NCBI RefSeq assembly: GCF_902859735.1
Contig: NZ_CADIJY010000009.1
Coordinates: 62,001-126,000 of the forward strand
Length of the DNA stretch: 64,000 nt
Source: Achromobacter aegrifaciens
GTDB taxonomy: Bacteria > Pseudomonadota > Gammaproteobacteria > Burkholderiales > Burkholderiaceae_B
Reading direction: 5' to 3'
Shown here: one piece after another, positions 63,478 through 64,000 of the stretch
Position numbering within the stretch: position 1 is the stretch's first letter
Layout of the letters: each line of letters starts with the position of its first letter
The notes under the pieces: generated by a model
What the model saw: only the letters and a program-made list of their open reading frames with translations
Database searches by the model: none
Told to the model about the DNA's origin: nothing
Position numbers and translations under genes: made by a program

Positions 63478-64000
63478 ATGAACGCCCGCCCAGCGTCCGA
63501 TCCTCCGCATCGGGCCTCGGCGGGCGTAGTTCATTCCCTTCCCGTGTCGGCCGAGCTTGCCGCGGCCTTGCGCCGCGCCTTGCTGGCCTTGCCCGAGCGT
63601 CCGGCGCGCATCGCCGTGGCGTTGAGCGGCGGAGCCGATTCGGCCATGCTGGCCGTGCACACGGCTCCCGTGGCGCGAGAACTCGACATGGATCTGGCGT
63701 TGTTCCATGTGCACCACGGCTTGCAGGACGCCGCCGACGCATGGACGCAGCATGCGCGCACGCTGGCGGACATGCTCGCGCTGCCGCTGTCGGTGGCGCG
63801 CGTAGAGGTGGCGCAGGCCGCGGGCAAGGGCATCGAGGCGGCCGCGCGCGACGCCCGCTACGCCGCACTGGCGCAATTGGCGCGAGAGCAGGGCGTGACG
63901 CATATCCTGTTGGCCCATCATCGCAACGACCAGGCCGAAACCGTCCTGCTGCGTCTGCTGCGCGGCACCGGGCTGGTCGGCATGGCAGCCATGGCGCCGC
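63478..64000 (+). CDS. tilS: tRNA(Ile)-lysidine synthetase, 3' end outside the window
   Basis: TilS modifies C34 of tRNA-Ile with lysine. The first 174 residues are visible: a 45-residue extension, then the ATP-binding PP-loop 'ALSGGADSAMLAV', 'FHVHHGLQDAADAWTQHAR' and 'ILLAHHRNDQAETVLLRLLRGTGLVG'. All are typical of the family. Start ATG 63478. The frame is open to the window end. Confidence 0.95.
   Translation, partial: MNARPASDPPHRASAGVVHSLPVSAELAAALRRALLALPERPARIAVALSGGADSAMLAVHTAPVARELDMDLALFHVHHGLQDAADAWTQHARTLADMLALPLSVARVEVAQAAGKGIEAAARDARYAALAQLAREQGVTHILLAHHRNDQAETVLLRLLRGTGLVGMAAMAP

Overview
The window is GC-rich, densely packed chromosomal DNA from a betaproteobacterium of the Alcaligenaceae, most likely Achromobacter (Bordetella is the close alternative). 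Pointers are two Bug/TctC-type periplasmic receptors, a pertactin-type autotransporter, LysR-, IclR- and FadR-type regulators beside catabolic operons, an azurin gene next to a nitrous oxide reductase operon, and the housekeeping order cysS-alkA-accA-tilS. I see no tRNA or rRNA, CRISPR array, insertion sequence, integrase or prophage. This species call comes from gene content, not from a database comparison.

Layout. 1-1271: an ATG/TGA-coupled pair of minus-strand genes of unknown role, the downstream one DUF1828-like and cut by the window edge. 1441-10403: core genes (YpfJ-type metalloprotease, YciO/Sua5, site-2 protease, dapA, bamC, a small lipoprotein, roxA, mutS). 10568-14524: a 1318-residue autotransporter. 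14719-18956: an SDR/3-hydroxybutyrate dehydrogenase, fumarylacetoacetase and Bug-receptor operon with a divergent LysR gene. 19043-24607: sugar epimerase, small unknown genes, an SDR-MDR oxidoreductase operon with divergent LysR, an H1-like DUF6496 protein and dodecin. 24608-25427: an 820-base non-coding stretch with four diverged ~97-base repeats, each carrying a DnaA-box-like sequence, then a REP-like GC palindrome. 25428-35584: FMN reductase, a nitrogen-scavenging locus (HpxZ/AtzH, GntR, AtzE/HpxY amidase, AtzG/HpxX small subunit, NitT/TauT-type ABC transporter), a LysR regulator, an EthD-like protein and an MHS-type symporter. 35774-40770: a four-gene overlapping operon, imelysin, di-heme oxidoreductase, second imelysin, DUF1513, probably for periplasmic iron handling. 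40922-45515: mscS, an IclR regulator with a divergent Bug receptor, trmJ and suhB. 45583-54420: complete nosRZDFYLX operon on the minus strand, divergent from azurin at 54649. 55294-64000: a TerC-CBS membrane protein, uppP, lpxH, a cyclophilin, a TPR protein, cysS, alkA, accA and the start of tilS.

How the parts fit. NosX (ApbE family) should attach FMN to NosR; NosZ carries CuA and CuZ sites; NosDFYL serve copper-site maturation; azurin, divergent across a 14-base FNR-type box, is a plausible electron carrier for the same anaerobic respiration. Fumarylacetoacetase yields acetoacetate, the substrate of the neighbouring 3-hydroxybutyrate dehydrogenase. The AtzG/AtzE/AtzH-like set with its own ABC importer looks like a route for taking up and hydrolysing a small ureido-type compound. 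The least explained elements are the repeat array at 24.6-25.2 kb, the paired imelysins (one has lost the metal-site histidine) and the edge gene pair.
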